From: Lineolata rhizophorae
Lineage: Eukaryota; Ascomycota; Dothideomycetes; Lineolatales; Lineolataceae
Assembly (NCBI GenBank): GCA_010093515.1
Contig: MU001700.1
Location: 181,076-245,075 of the forward strand
Direction of reading: 5' to 3'
Length of the DNA: 64,000 nt
The translations under genes were made by a program, and so were the position numbers. The notes below the pieces were generated by a model. The model was given only the letters and a program-made list of their open reading frames with translations, was not told where the DNA came from and ran no database searches. Positions within the stretch are counted from its first letter, which is position 1. Every line of letters begins with the position of its first letter. Shown here one piece after another: positions 42,583-54,544 of the stretch.

Positions 42583-45500
42583 GGTATTCTTGATAATAAA
42601 CTCTAAAGGTGAACTGGTATTGATTATCATTCTCTCTGTTTCACCACCTCGTGGCTATATCCTGGAGTATAGCAGGTGGATTAACTTGTGAGTTCATCCG
42701 GGTAAGAGTGTGAAATCAGTACTAACTATATACAGGCCATGCTTTCCCTCCGCTTTGTTAATCGTCACTTGTACACCTTAGTCCCTGTAACCACCAGGAA
42801 CATTCTTGTAAGTGTTATACATTAATATGTATGAGCTATGCACCTTTCCAGAAGCTTCAGACCATATCTTTTATAACATATAGGTTATTACCACACCGCA
42901 TCCTTCTATGCTTGAGAATATTGTCCAGAAGCCTGACTACAAAAACGAGAAGACAGTTCCGTGTGCGACCAATTTGGCATGCCAGGACGTTACCGACTGA
43001 TAGCTGCCTTTTGGATCCATTTCAGGTCCCGGTTGCTGTCCTGAATGCAAGGGGATCGTCTCTATCCTAGTATGCATCTTTCCAACATTAATATGCTAGA
43101 TTAGAGGTGTTTGGTATATGTATTAATTCAATGTATCTAGGCTCCGCACAGCACCAGAACGCCTATTTTCTATCATATGACAAGAGGTAGACATGTTAGC
43201 CCTTCGTCCGAGTGGGGCGATGCCTTCGGATGCAAGCGCCATGTTGAGGATGTATAAATTGAAATGGAATCGTCTGAGTGGAAAAGGGAACTTTTACCTA
43301 CCAAGTTGGTAGATGTGGTAATGCGTGGAGCAGCCTACGCGCACTTGAAGTACGCCCCCACAGCACGAATTGACTATCTAATCCATGCTTTAAAATATCA
43401 TCGCGGCCTGTACTACCTTCTGTTGCCTTCCAGTCTTCAGCAGATATCCGTCTCCGAACACGCTCGATGCCGCATAAGCTTCCTATACTTTACTCTGAAT
43501 CGATCCCACAATCTTCTCAGCAAAGTCCGCGTGGACTTCATCGATACCAATAACTGGGCATTGTGTCTGTGGAGGACGGAGGGCCTGGAGGATACGTCGA
43601 GGTTGGCATCGTCGAAATGGAGCTGTATGCGAGCATTTCGAGCCCGTCCTGCACGCCATGTCAGAGATAATCTTTTCAGCGCCGTGCAGGAAATAAACAA
43701 ACTCTCGAAGCGCTAGCAGAAGAGCCCGGCCCTGGCAAAACTGGGCAATTGGCGCTTGAATTTCCTGGATCGTTGCCGGCGCCGTCGCGGGATTGGTGCG
43801 CCTGTTGTAGTTCTGATTGTCCTTCGCTGGAGGATATAATACCTGGACAACCGGTAAAATGCTTGCGTGCTGAACTTCATTAGCCGAACATTTGGATGTG
43901 TGTTTGTTGGCTCCTGAGTCTTCCGATGCAATAGGACATGAACTTACATGAAATGGCGACAGCCACAGAACATGCCATTGACATTGATAAGTCAAAGTCG
44001 TGCAAGAACGCAGAAATAAGAACACCGATTGCGCACCCGAGCTTGGTGCCTGACACAAGTTGGACTTCGAAGTCCTGCACTGAGCGACTAGATACGAGCT
44101 GATGCGCTACCGGCTTCACCCGCGATTTCGCCGGTTTGTAAACCCCCTCGGATTCATCATCGTAGGTGATGTTGAAGTTGATGCTCATAGATACGCGCAC
44201 ACCTAGATGTTGGCCGACGGGTGATTGAAAGTCGATTTTGGAAACGACGGGGTTTTTGGCATTCTCTGTTCGCTCAACGCTCATGCCAGTTGTCGTTCCA
44301 TCCAAGAATTCGACGAAGAATTCCATACATATAACCTGTAGAAAAGGACTAGACAGAACACTTGGGTTCTCGGTAAGATCGTAGCCCTTATCCGGGAAAG
44401 ACAGCTGTTGTAATGCCTGAGCTTCTTGTAGTGCCTGAAGTTGCAGCGGTGTGTACTACGCCATTGCGGGGTGCTTAATGATTCTGTGGACCCGAGAGAA
44501 GGCGGTTGACCGATAGAAACTAATGACTGATTGCGAATGATATTCTGACGGCCCCTGTCAACTAGCAGTTTTTCCGTTGAATTGCTAGACCGGCACGAGC
44601 CGCGCCCCTTTTAGCCGCAAACATCATCCGTGTGAACGTCACAAGCTGGTTAAATCATGCCTCGTCTACCTAACTCAGGACACCATACACATGCTTTGAG
44701 AAGCGAAGAGACCAAAGACTCTTAGGGCCGGTGTAAGAATATGGGTAGTGTTTTTTGTGTGCTCTGTGATCTCAATCTACGATATAGACTGTGTTTTACG
44801 CACGCGACCGTACGTATAAGAGTTGAACCAAAGACCTTCTGCTCGCTTCTGTAGCTTCCAATACCGACTCATTTCTTCCAACATCAACCCCTGATCCAAT
44901 AGAGAATTCGGAGTATGAGGAAGAGAGCGCCAAAGCGCGGCCGCAACTGCAGAGGCTAACGTACATATCTACCTACTAGAGCAAGTGGCGTTCTTAGGCA
45001 TCATCCCCAACCACCTGCATCAGGTTACAGCTCGAGCATTGTCGCTCTTCATAATCCCCACGAGTCAGTAGATCCGCAAAGTGTAGAGAAGAAAATGATT
45101 TCAGAAACATTGTGCGCCCGCTTTGGTTGCCATCTATATCCTATAGTACAGGCCCTGCTTAACTTAGACGGAGCGTTGCCGCCGCTATCAGCCTACTACA
45201 AGCGTCGCTCCTTGCCAGTGAAGGCCGCTGGATGAGGTCAGACTGCGGACTAACGATTGCTTGCAAACTCGCCCACCTCCTTATTCTTAGAGCCCTCGTG
45301 GCCTCGGCCTACTTCCGACAATTCACAGAAGTCTCCAACCCGCCAGCGGGAAGTCAGGGACTTAACGATGCGCGCACGGGAAGTTCAGCTGCGACACGCT
45401 ATTTGAATGCGGATCTTCGGGCACTCTTGCTTGCTACTAGCAAAAGCAGAAACTTAATTGGGAGTCTGAGAAGTGACTGTAAGAAAACTAAAAAAAACTG

Positions 45501-47918
45501 GCTTGGACGGTAAAAAATCTGGCGAAAGGTTCCGTTTCCAGATCATGATTAAGCGAGACGTTCTGAATCGGCATCCATATACCTCGCACTTTGAACTCAA
45601 CCTGTCCTCATCAATGCTAACTGATACAATCACTTGGGAAGCAAGTCTGCGTCCTCGGACAGAAACAAATCGGATCTATATTCGACTTCGTGTTGCTGAC
45701 ACACAGAAGGAAACTACGCAAGCGTGCTACAAGGGAAATGTTGCAAAACCGAGTACGTTGGCCGATACACCATTCCTCTCGACTTTCTCACAACATTGGA
45801 CTTCAAACCGTGTTCGAATGTGTGTTGTGATTAGAATTCACAGGAACAAGCAGCCGAGTGTAATCGGCCCCTGATCTACTAAACTTTAGATTTACAAGCC
45901 GAAACTTCTCGCAATCGCCATTGCCGCCACCGGATGTGTCATCGGCCTATCATGATCTCCGTACTTCAAAATCTGCTCTGTAATGACCCCCCTTTTCGTC
46001 GACTAGTCCACAACCCATCCCCTTTGACTCAAATCCGTCTTCTTCCTCTTTCCCCTTTTCCAGCTTCTCGTATGATATCCCTTCACACCCTGACGCGTTT
46101 ACAGTACGCTACGACAGGTTTTCAGTGTGGATATAAGGTATATCCGCATCGCCTTGTGCACGGATCAACATGATACGGTTCTTCTCGCACCGCCGGTCAA
46201 CATCCGCAGTCCAGGTCTTATTATACCATGTGCTTTGGGGATAATGGTAAAAGAAGGCGAGAAGTGGAGGGGTTTTGTTGAGAGGGGGAACGACCGGGAT
46301 AACTCCTAATGCGGTAGATTGCTACCAGGGTCGCGACATTAGAGGAAAAGGCGACAAGGACTATGCCGGCTACGTTTACGTAGTTAACTAGGGCGATAGC
46401 ATCTAGGAAGAGACTACACTCAGACGGAGGCACGCCGGAGAGGCCATAGCTTCAGTAGTCTGTACTAAGGACAAAGATCTTGTCGGGCATCGCAGAATAC
46501 AGCGTACGGTAGCTATCTAGCAGTTGTCGAGAAGCTATCGTATCTGACGTATTGTGTATATAGAGTACAAGCTCAGCGTCTGGAGCCTCGCGCAACAGCC
46601 AGAATATAAGTGATGTCGTCAGTAAATCTCGGGAGCTCAGTAAGCAATTTTTCCCCGTTCTCGTAGTATAAGTTATGTAGAAGAATATATTATGCGTACA
46701 GTTGAACCCCGTCTTCGTGACGACATGGAAAAGTATTACTTGGTTATAAAGGAACCTAAACATTCGGAAAAGTTGAGATCTTTAAGTCAAGTTACAGTTT
46801 TTTAGTGGGGATAAAAAGCACGGGTTTGGAATGCCGGGATTATGATTAGGAGGCCAAGCACGGTGAGGTAGACTACTACGTCATTGTGAAGATGTAGACG
46901 ACGACCATCGGCGTGATCTGAAGAAGACCCGAGCATACAATAGCGACGTACGCTTTAGGTAGATATCTACTAACGAAAGTATAAGTAACTAAGCGAAGTT
47001 TAGAAACACTCGCGGACTTATAGAGTTAGAGATGCCGCTAAAGAAGGCGCGGGGTTTAGTTCTTATCAAATGTTGAATTTGAAGAGCGTTGTTGTTGGGA
47101 GAAGCGACGGTGAAAAGCGAGCGTAGACGGGTCAACCGTTGAACCATCACAGTAATACAACTGAACCTGGAGAAGGGCAGCGCCGAATAGTTGCATGTAT
47201 GCGCCTACCTATGTAGCAAGTAATAGAACCTGTAAGGCATTAGCTACAATACGCTTTTCAACGATGTGATATTCTCGTCAAATAGGCAGCAGCGGTCGAC
47301 AGGGCCACCGTCAGATCCAAAGTGCGTTTCCACGGACGTTGAATTACCGGCTAACTGTAGCCATGGTTGCGGAAGTATTTGCATAGAGATATGATATTCG
47401 CTACAACGAGAATTTGGATAGCGCCACCAATAGGTACTCTGAGGACCACAAGCCGTAGACAGCAACTCCGCGGACGAGCAGCAGTGACTTAGACAATAGT
47501 TCGCAGTATGTTGTTATTGGAAACTACGGAAGCGAGGGGCATGTTGATCTAATCCTTGATCGTTCGGTCGTGTACATAAAACACACTACATACGCTAGAT
47601 ACAGGGCATACACGCATACTAGAGTACCACCCGTATTACGGCAAATCATTAGTTTCTAAAGCCTGTACACGGAAATCGAGGACGAATCTGCGTAGCGGGG
47701 AGGTTGGTTCTGTCCTTTTTTGATGTTCATTTCTAGTCTGGCTATTTTTTGGCCTAGCAGTTTTACAGAGTTCTGAACTCGACATAGAGGTAGCGTAAGC
47801 CATTAAGCTATAGTCAAGGTGCACGAGTCTGGGCAATCTAACTACAACAGGATCCGACAATTACGTTTGCCTTTGGCAGGAACAACACGCCTTATAGCTA
47901 CGAAGTTTGATTTATCCA
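42583..47918. other. gene-poor, comparatively AT-rich stretch
   Basis: About 5 kb in which no protein family could be recognised. The best frames are 43880-44326 (minus, 148 codons, with a possible GTAAGT donor at about 43946 leading to further minus-strand exons down to 43483) and 45473-45874 (plus, 133 codons). Both have ordinary amino-acid composition but no known motif. Frequent TA-rich words and broken frames suggest old, mutated DNA. Confidence 0.4.
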
Positions 47919-48337
47919 CTATGCACCCCATCGATAAATGTACGTATATCTCAAAACCAGATCCATAGGCCAACCGTAGAGTCTCTCGAAATCCCTATTA
48001 CGATAACGTTAGCTTCCCTGCGCTTACCAGCGATGCTTAAATTCAAGGACACTCACGGCTCCGCTCCTTCCTTTAGCAGGACCCTGTAAAGCTCGTGAGG
48101 CAGTTTCCTTACGTCCGGGTACTCAATCTTCGTGTAGTTGATGTCCGCGATGATGTGGAAGTGCGACGTCTCGCGCGGCTGGTAGTGCAGGTAGTGTAGG
48201 TTGGGATCGAAGTCGCCGTATCCCGAGAGCTTCCCGTAGGCGTCCAAGATCTCCTTGCCCGTCCTCTTCGTATTAGACGGGATGCGAAATACGACACGCT
48301 TTGGTTGGTCCAACCCGTTCGTGCCGTCATGGGCCAT
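47919..48337 (-). CDS. small hypothetical protein, two exons
   Basis: Minus strand, exons 48337-48057 and 47994-47919, 118 aa. The intron (GTGAGT donor, GCTAAC branch, TAG acceptor, 62 bp) joins in phase. The protein begins MAHDGTNGLDQPKRVVFRIP, includes GYGDFDPNLHYLHYQPRETS and ADINYTKIEYPDVRKLP, and ends DLVLRYTYIYRWGA. It is Tyr/His-rich without membrane segments or signal peptide. Good splice signals in an otherwise broken region make it a credible gene. No family recognised. Confidence 0.5.
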
Positions 48338-48496
48338 CGTGATTGCGATCGGCTGTTGACTTTCTCGTGGCGAAAAAGGCCTTGCTTGTGTTACAAATTC
48401 AGAGAAGGCGCTGCTAAAACAGCTGTCAGGGGCAGTACAGCACGGGCTGCAGAAATGGAGTGTAATTAGGGTGCAGAACGGAAATGTTGCGACCAT

Positions 48497-49785
48497 CTGC
48501 GATTTACTCCGTATCTATTGTCGTTGGAGCGCCCAGGCTCGCTTACGTTGCTATATTGGTTCAGGGGTCGGTCCATATACACTCGCTCTAATAACTATAT
48601 ACACCAATAGACGCCCGATGTCCTGGCGCGTCGCGAGTCAGAGCATACGAAGCTTTCCCCAAAAACTGAATCCGAAGCACAACCTTCTTCACGCTTTACT
48701 TACTTATAGCTCAAAAACCCAGTCAGCGGGCAACATGTCGATGGCGGCATGGAATTTTTACAAGTGCTCGATAATTGACTGAAAGACCCATGTCAATGGA
48801 TTGGCCTGTCGTACTAGGGGTAAACTTATATCGGGTATCTGCTCTTGCGTAACCAGCTTCCCAATGCCGTTCATAGTCCGCCCACGGAAAATTCTTCTAT
48901 TTTGACGTCTAATATAGCCGGTCAAAGCTTGGCAGACGTCTTAGCTAGTTCTCACTCAGGTTTTAATAGAGCTAGTCTCTAGCTGGTTAACAAGCTAGTT
49001 ACTATAGAGTGTAAATGGCTCATAGATGAGGTATTTGTAAGCGAATAGGCAATTGCCCCAAGTGGTTTGGATACGCCCTAGCCGTGAGAAAAGCTCAAAT
49101 CTGAATTGCTGTCGGATGCCAAAGTCAACGAGGCAGTCAAATGTGGGGCTTTGCAGCTAGACCGTGCGAGCTTGTCTAGGTCACGTTCACAGCTTGCTCA
49201 TTTGACGCATTGCCAAGTGGACTCCTTTCATTCGGTGTTTCACCAAGGGTCGAGTCTGTATTCTGCGGTACAACCAGGCATGATTTGCTACGTTTAGGTC
49301 TTATCAGAGCCAGACAAACACCTCAATCGCGCTAGCAGGGAGGGCAGCCGACCCCACCGGCTATAAAGTTGTGAAAGTCTATCCTCTGCGGCTCTCGAAT
49401 AGAGAATGCAGTGAGAATGAACAGGGTAGGGGTTGGAATCACTCCTCTGGGCTGTGGCGTTGTGGCTGTGCTGCAGTAATCATTGTTGTCTCATCACGTG
49501 CTGTTGTTTGCGCGAAAAGCTCGGACCATATCCGACCAGCGACTCCTGACAGATTCTAGTGGAAATCTGGAATGGGTACTCCGTAGGCCAAGTCCATTGA
49601 CATTGGAAAAATGGTGCTATCTGAGGCTGCATAAATACACTTGTAGAATCCCTATCAGGGTTGGCGAACTAGGCCTAAACGGGCCACCTAACATTCTAAC
49701 AACTCCGCGTTAGAGCTCTGGGTTGTCGTCAAAAGCCCTCTCGTTTTCACTTGACTCCGCGCTCCGGTATAGACGCATTGTTGGA
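48497..49785. other. spacer, no gene seen
   Basis: Short frames only. The last few hundred bases are presumably the promoter of the nuclease-like gene at 49786. Confidence 0.4.
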
Positions 49786-51480
49786 ATGCGATCCGCTGTT
49801 ATATCGGCCTGGCAGCATGATGTCGCAGCATCGGCTGCTGCCTACTCGGGGTCGACACCCCCACCGACAGGTCGAAAGCGTCCACATCTTTCCGAACCAT
49901 CCGAAACATCGTCAAATCAACAATCGCTTAAAAGACGCCGCGTAGCACTCTCGAGCATCGCCATCAATCCTCGAAACGTGTCTGCTCATACGAAAGATCG
50001 GTCTCCTAGCAAACGGACGCGCGCACCATCGCCTCGAAAGCGCGGCAATAACGGCTCCGATGTCGCTACGAAGGAGCTAGGGACACCTCGCACACGATCA
50101 CAACCCCCGATTCCCCGTTTCGACCCTCAATCATCTTATCGAGAAGCGTTAGCGGCAGACTCTGATGAATCCGAAATCCCGCAACCCCGCTCGCCTTCTC
50201 GCCCAGCGCAAACTGAGTCAGATGCTCCGTCGACCTCAAAGCGGTCCACAAGCCCTGTCAAGCGCGTTGCTGCACTCCAGGACGTTGGCAGTGGCATATT
50301 CTATCGGGAACTTAGTGACAATGGTACCGAACTGGGAACAGAGGGGCAGGAGCTGTTCTGGTTGCTACAGGATTCAAGCCTTGGGATTGCCGCTCTACCT
50401 GCGGCACTTGAACCGGAATTGCTGCCTGAACAGGGAAGGATTCGACCATTCCAAATAGACACAACGGACTTGCGAAGTCGGGATGAGCTGCTTGCGGAAC
50501 TAGAGACTGTACGCGAAATAAACAGGGCATCACGACGATGTGTAAGGGACAGTGAGAGCGAGCCAGAGTGGAACAACTCGGTCCACGGTACATTATTGCG
50601 TTTAGCGCTGAGGAAGGAGGATCGAGCAGGGTTTCGATACATGTACGTTGATCCTATTTTGAATATCTGTGCAGTGGCTGAGCTACTCGCAGCACCACAG
50701 CTAGGATTGATCCGCAATATGTACCGGCGCACTCTTCCGGCCTTGGCATGTTGTCGAAGATGGTTGACTATGCGATATACCTCGAAACCAGCGGGCCTTC
50801 ATCTTTCGATCTTTCTACCTCTAGTCCTCTTCATGAGAGGATCTCGGCCCTCATCACCGACGTTACACACTCCATAAATCACACGTCCTATGTTTCACTT
50901 CGTCATCGGCCTATTGCAGTCAGCATCGAAACCAAGACAATTGGCCGACCAGAGGAAGAAGCAAGAGTACAGCTAGCGATTTGGGTCGCTGCGCAATTCG
51001 AACGCATACGGAGCTTATTTACAGAGACTGCCTACCCAGCTTCCATACCGGCCCCTACGAAAGCATCTCGTCGGAAGAACCCCAAGGCACTGTCAGAGGA
51101 GCTAGACCGCAACGCCGTGTTGGGTAGAATAGTGTTCCCACTCCTCTATGTCCAGTCGGTGCAGTGGACCGTTCTCTTCGCGCGTCCTTCACCGTCACCT
51201 CTTGCCGACAGAAGTGTTGTGAGTTCTTGCCTCATCCTTATTTCAGCCCTTGCCAAATTATGACTTTAAATGCCCATTCACTTCTATGTCTCTTTCTCCG
51301 TTTGCCGGGGCTTAGTCAAGCACTAACAGCTAGCAGACCATATTTTCCTCCATCATTCTTGGTGAGACATCGTCTCTCTTAGGAGCGTATAGAATTCTAC
51401 GGGGGTTACGTGTATTAGAGCAGTGGATTGATACAACGTATCGTAACTGGTGGAAAGAGTTACTCGATGTCACGGAATAA
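49786..51480 (+). CDS. PD-(D/E)XK nuclease-like protein, intact (paralogue 3)
   Basis: Exons 49786-50642, 50693-51218 and 51334-51480 give 509 aa without lesions. The first intron ends at an acceptor (50692) chosen because it yields TTARIDPQYVPAH in phase; the second has an ACTAAC branch. The start MRSAVISAWQHDV follows the family N-terminus. Then come a disordered basic region (SLKRRRVALS, SPSKRTRAPSPRKRG) and the core: EWNNSVHGTLLRLAL, KMVDYAIYLE (Asp), SINHTSYVSLRHRPIAVSIETK (listed here in two parts: SINHTSYVSLRHRP and IAVSIETK, the ExK), ARVQLAIWVAAQFERI and VFPLLYVQSVQWTVLFA. The last exon has LGAYRILRGLRVLEQWIDTT. Substrate and role are unknown. The NLS-like clusters suggest nuclear location. 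Confidence 0.85.
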
Positions 51481-51526
51481 TCTTCAGCTTGCGATGCATG
51501 CTGCTCTGTAGAGCTTCAACTGTTTC

Positions 51527-51576
51527 AGAGACATTGGCGCCATTTAGAGATAGAGACATTGGCGCCATTTAGAGAT
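51527..51576 (+). repeat. 25-bp perfect tandem duplication
   Basis: The unit agagacattggcgccattt(agagat) occurs twice in a row with a period of 25 bp, just downstream of the nuclease-like gene. The copies are identical, so it is recent. Confidence 0.9.
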
Positions 51577-51895
51577 AGAATGCCTTGCTCATGGATGTGC
51601 ATCGCGAAGTGCTTAATGCTGATCTAGTTTAGCTCTACATGGTCCCTCCTAGATGCTCGTTCCAGTACCCGCGTAGATCCCGATTTAGCGCCATGTTTTT
51701 TTCCCTGTACACGTCGATGATTGGGCTGTGCCTTGCTACATAGCTGCGGAGCCGTTTAGTTCCCGCAGTGGATCCTCTCGCTTCTGAGATGGGGTGGCTC
51801 AGGGTGGCTTGCGATGACACAGCCACAGCCCAGGCCGAGCTCAGTACAGCTTACTCATCGCTCAAGGCACAGTCACGTGCGCTCAGTGTTTGTCC

Positions 51896-52159
51896 TCACC
51901 TTCGCATGACTTCCAGAAGGGCCTTCTCCGAGTCGTCATGGAATGAAATGAATTGAGCGGGTTCGCGGTTTTCCGGACCCAGATGCTGCAGCATGCTTTT
52001 GGCAGTGACGATGTGCCATGTCACCAGGAAGGTATTCGGATCGCCGCACTCGAAGCCATGTGTTCCAAGTGGCGTCTGGGAAAGGCTGTCGTGAAAGTGG
52101 TAGAGGGTAAGGGCTTCGGCCGGCGAGCTGGATTGGTGGAGGGGCAACGCGCGTGTCAA
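51896..52159 (-). pseudogene. possible DUF7587-like fragment
   Basis: The minus-strand frame contains NTFLVTWHIVTAKSMLQHLG and PENREPAQFISFHDDSEKAL with a final EVMRR. This is like the 'bed/lodge-style' segment of fungal DUF7587 proteins (hydrophobic stretch, R-x-P-x-x-FIS, then A-L-x-E-x-x-R-R). No ATG or full domain surrounds it. The resemblance is from memory and weak. Confidence 0.25.
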
Positions 52160-52569
52160 AACCTATAAAAGAGAGCGGTCATGCATGAACTGCCGTGCTG
52201 TGCATCGGAGAGCTGGGGCGCGTCATGTGACCGCCGAGAATTCCGCCAAGCCGTGGGTCTCCCATGCGTTCTTTGGGGGACCTTCGAAACACGTCGTACG
52301 CTCCTCACGCAACGGCCTCCTCACGAAACGGCCTGCTTTAGAAGATGAATGCGGCGTTGAGCACTTAAAGGGTAAGTTTGAAGAATCTCGTAGTAGAGGA
52401 GTACTACTAACTGCAGGTCCAGCAACGACTCATCCCAGATTTCTCGTCGAAGTTCTGTTAACTCACCCTGTCGCCTTCATCATTTTGCGTCTCGTCTGAA
52501 GGCGACTCTCACGCCGAACGCTCACTGGGGTGTGACATTGACCAGGCGGCGAATAGTCCAAATTAAGGG

Positions 52570-53628
52570 ATGGCTTCTCGTAGTTTTTCTGGTTTTCGGT
52601 CTGAGACTGAATTTGATCTCCGAGAAAAGGACGCAGCAGCGATAATTTGGGTCGCGGCCTTTCATTGTCGAGATTTTGATCGTGCCGTCATCTGGTTCCC
52701 CCCGGACGTACACCGCGACGTCCAACCCTCAATCTCCGGGTCTTTCGCGCGACCCTCAAATGCCGGCCTTGGATCCCTCGATCAGTTATCCTTGGAGCTC
52801 CTCTTCGAAGTATGCCGTCAATTGGACCTTCTTTCGCTTTTCAAGTTTCGCCAAGTCAACCTATACGCGAGGCTGGTGGTGAATTCACTCCTCGAATACA
52901 AGAAAACGATTTCGTATGGGCTCAACCCCCTCTGCGCCTTGCTTCGAACGCGACTTGGCTCCGGGGTTACCTTGTCCGATTTTTACCGTGTCATGCGCAC
53001 AAAGAATTGCGAGCTATGCGGCCACTTTGGCGGGTTCGTCTTCTTACCAACATGGACTCGATGCTGCTTCGACTGTTTGCAGCAAGCTCCAGAAACTCGA
53101 ATGGAAACTCTTGACTCGATTCAGAAACGGTTGCGCTTGACGCCTCAGGAAGTCTTGCAGATTGGGTCCTTTCAGCCTTTGTCTGGGTTCTATTCGATGG
53201 ACGAATCTTGGCACGACCCTCGTTTCAAACTTGTCTCCATCCAGCGGGCTGCGTCGGTTTTGCAGCGCGAAGCAACCGACGAGGAACAGCGGCAAGCCCA
53301 ACCACGGAACTCTACATTTCAATACATGGCGTCATGTGCTCTTCCCTTCTTTGATGTGGGCACGGGTATGATCGAGCATGGGATCTCTTGTGCAGGTTGT
53401 CAACTGGCTGTAGAGAGAATCATGAATCGAGAGGAGAGATCGCGTTTTACCATACCAAAATATATTGTCGACTACAAGGGCTTCCTAGAACATTGGGAAT
53501 GGTACACCACACACAAGGTGTTCTCCCACGAGGGCTTCCTGGAACATTTCAAATGGTGCAAGGAGGCACAGGATTTGTATACGTCTAGCGAGAAAGGCAC
53601 AGTAGAGCCAGCCGAGAGGCCTTCCTAG
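52570..53628 (+). CDS. F-box domain protein of the fungal LGSLDQLSLELL type
   Basis: Single-exon 352-aa gene, intact. The F-box motif (about residues 68-108: LGSLDQLSLELLFEVCRQLD, then LLSLFKFRQVNLYAR) would bind Skp1 and recruit substrates to an SCF ubiquitin ligase. Downstream, LCALLRTRLGSGVTLSDFYR and a cysteine cluster (CELCGHFGGFVFLPTWTRCC and FDCLQ) suggest a small zinc-binding substrate module. A second cysteine pair lies in GISCAGCQLAVER. The C-terminus has a tandem GFLEHWEWYT / GFLEHFKWCKEA motif, an internal duplication of the family's GFLEHFRWC signature. The start at 52570 is the first ATG. Large families of such F-box genes occur in Hypocreales and related fungi. Confidence 0.82.
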   Translation: MASRSFSGFRSETEFDLREKDAAAIIWVAAFHCRDFDRAVIWFPPDVHRDVQPSISGSFARPSNAGLGSLDQLSLELLFEVCRQLDLLSLFKFRQVNLYARLVVNSLLEYKKTISYGLNPLCALLRTRLGSGVTLSDFYRVMRTKNCELCGHFGGFVFLPTWTRCCFDCLQQAPETRMETLDSIQKRLRLTPQEVLQIGSFQPLSGFYSMDESWHDPRFKLVSIQRAASVLQREATDEEQRQAQPRNSTFQYMASCALPFFDVGTGMIEHGISCAGCQLAVERIMNREERSRFTIPKYIVDYKGFLEHWEWYTTHKVFSHEGFLEHFKWCKEAQDLYTSSEKGTVEPAERPS

Positions 53629-53821
53629 CGAGAGAGGGGGCTACTTCAACGTAAGAGAATAAGTTGATAAATGACTATTTTACAGATCGATTCTCGGCTT
53701 TCCTGTAACTCTACTTGGCGCGGAACATTGAAATAGAGAACCATCGGAAGGCACATGCATCCGCTATTGAGAAGCTCGGTCTTGCGAAAAGAAAAAAGAA
53801 AGCAGGATTAAGAAATGCTCA

Positions 53822-53995
53822 GACTAAAACTTGTCGTGGATATTGTATTTGGCAGCAGTAGTGACGTGACGCCCGGGGCCAAAGCAATGCCGGCCCCGGT
53901 CCAGCGCACAGCGTACGTACATAGATCGCAGACTCTACAACCTCAACCTCGTATACACTCTGTTTTGCCACCGTGCGCTCTGTAACGCTCGACAG
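53822..53995 (+). repeat. dispersed repeat D, copy 2
   Basis: Partner of 33325-33485 in the same orientation (shared cttgtc(g/a)tggatat start, ggggccaa, aatgccggccccggt, gtatacactctgttttgcc and ctctgtaacgctcgac). About 20 kb separates the copies. Neither has recognisable coding capacity. Confidence 0.75.
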
Positions 53996-54544
53996 AACTG
54001 TATTTCATGCACTCGCTTGAGCTCGTAGAGCGAGGTAGATGGTTCGAGGTTTCGTACGCGCTACGTTCGTAGCGTCCAGCCGTGATGGCCGCTCGACGTT
54101 TTGCCTCTGCCCTGCCCCAAGCTGGTGCCTTGGCGCCTGAATAGTCCAATAAGGCGGAGCCGGGAAGCGCTAGGGTTCGGTTCCCCAAGCGCTTCCAACC
54201 AGCTCAAGCAATCTGCCCGATGCGCGCGGCCAACCTTTGCGCGAGCATCGTTGGGGCATGCGGACGTGGGCTGCAGGGTCCCGAGTCGCAGGCGAAGGCT
54301 GTCTCGATTGCGAGCAGAACGTCCTCAACGACGGGTCGAGGGCCCTGCGTTTGAACAATGCATGATTGGCTGTGGGATGCGAAGAGCGAAGTGATGCCAT
54401 TCATCATAGGCAGCAGGGACATTCCCTTCGTCCGCAATGGGCGGTTCAGAGTCCGCGATATTCCGGTCAACGTGTTGCTCATGATGCCGCCAAGAACATG
54501 TTCGACACTATACCTAATGTAGGTTAGCGCTCGGCGCCTCGATC
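53996..54544. other. spacer, no confident gene
   Basis: A 92-codon minus-strand frame (54204-54482, MSNTLTGISRTLNRPLRTKG...) ends with TMLAQRLAARIGQIA but shows no domain. Otherwise unremarkable. Confidence 0.35.
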
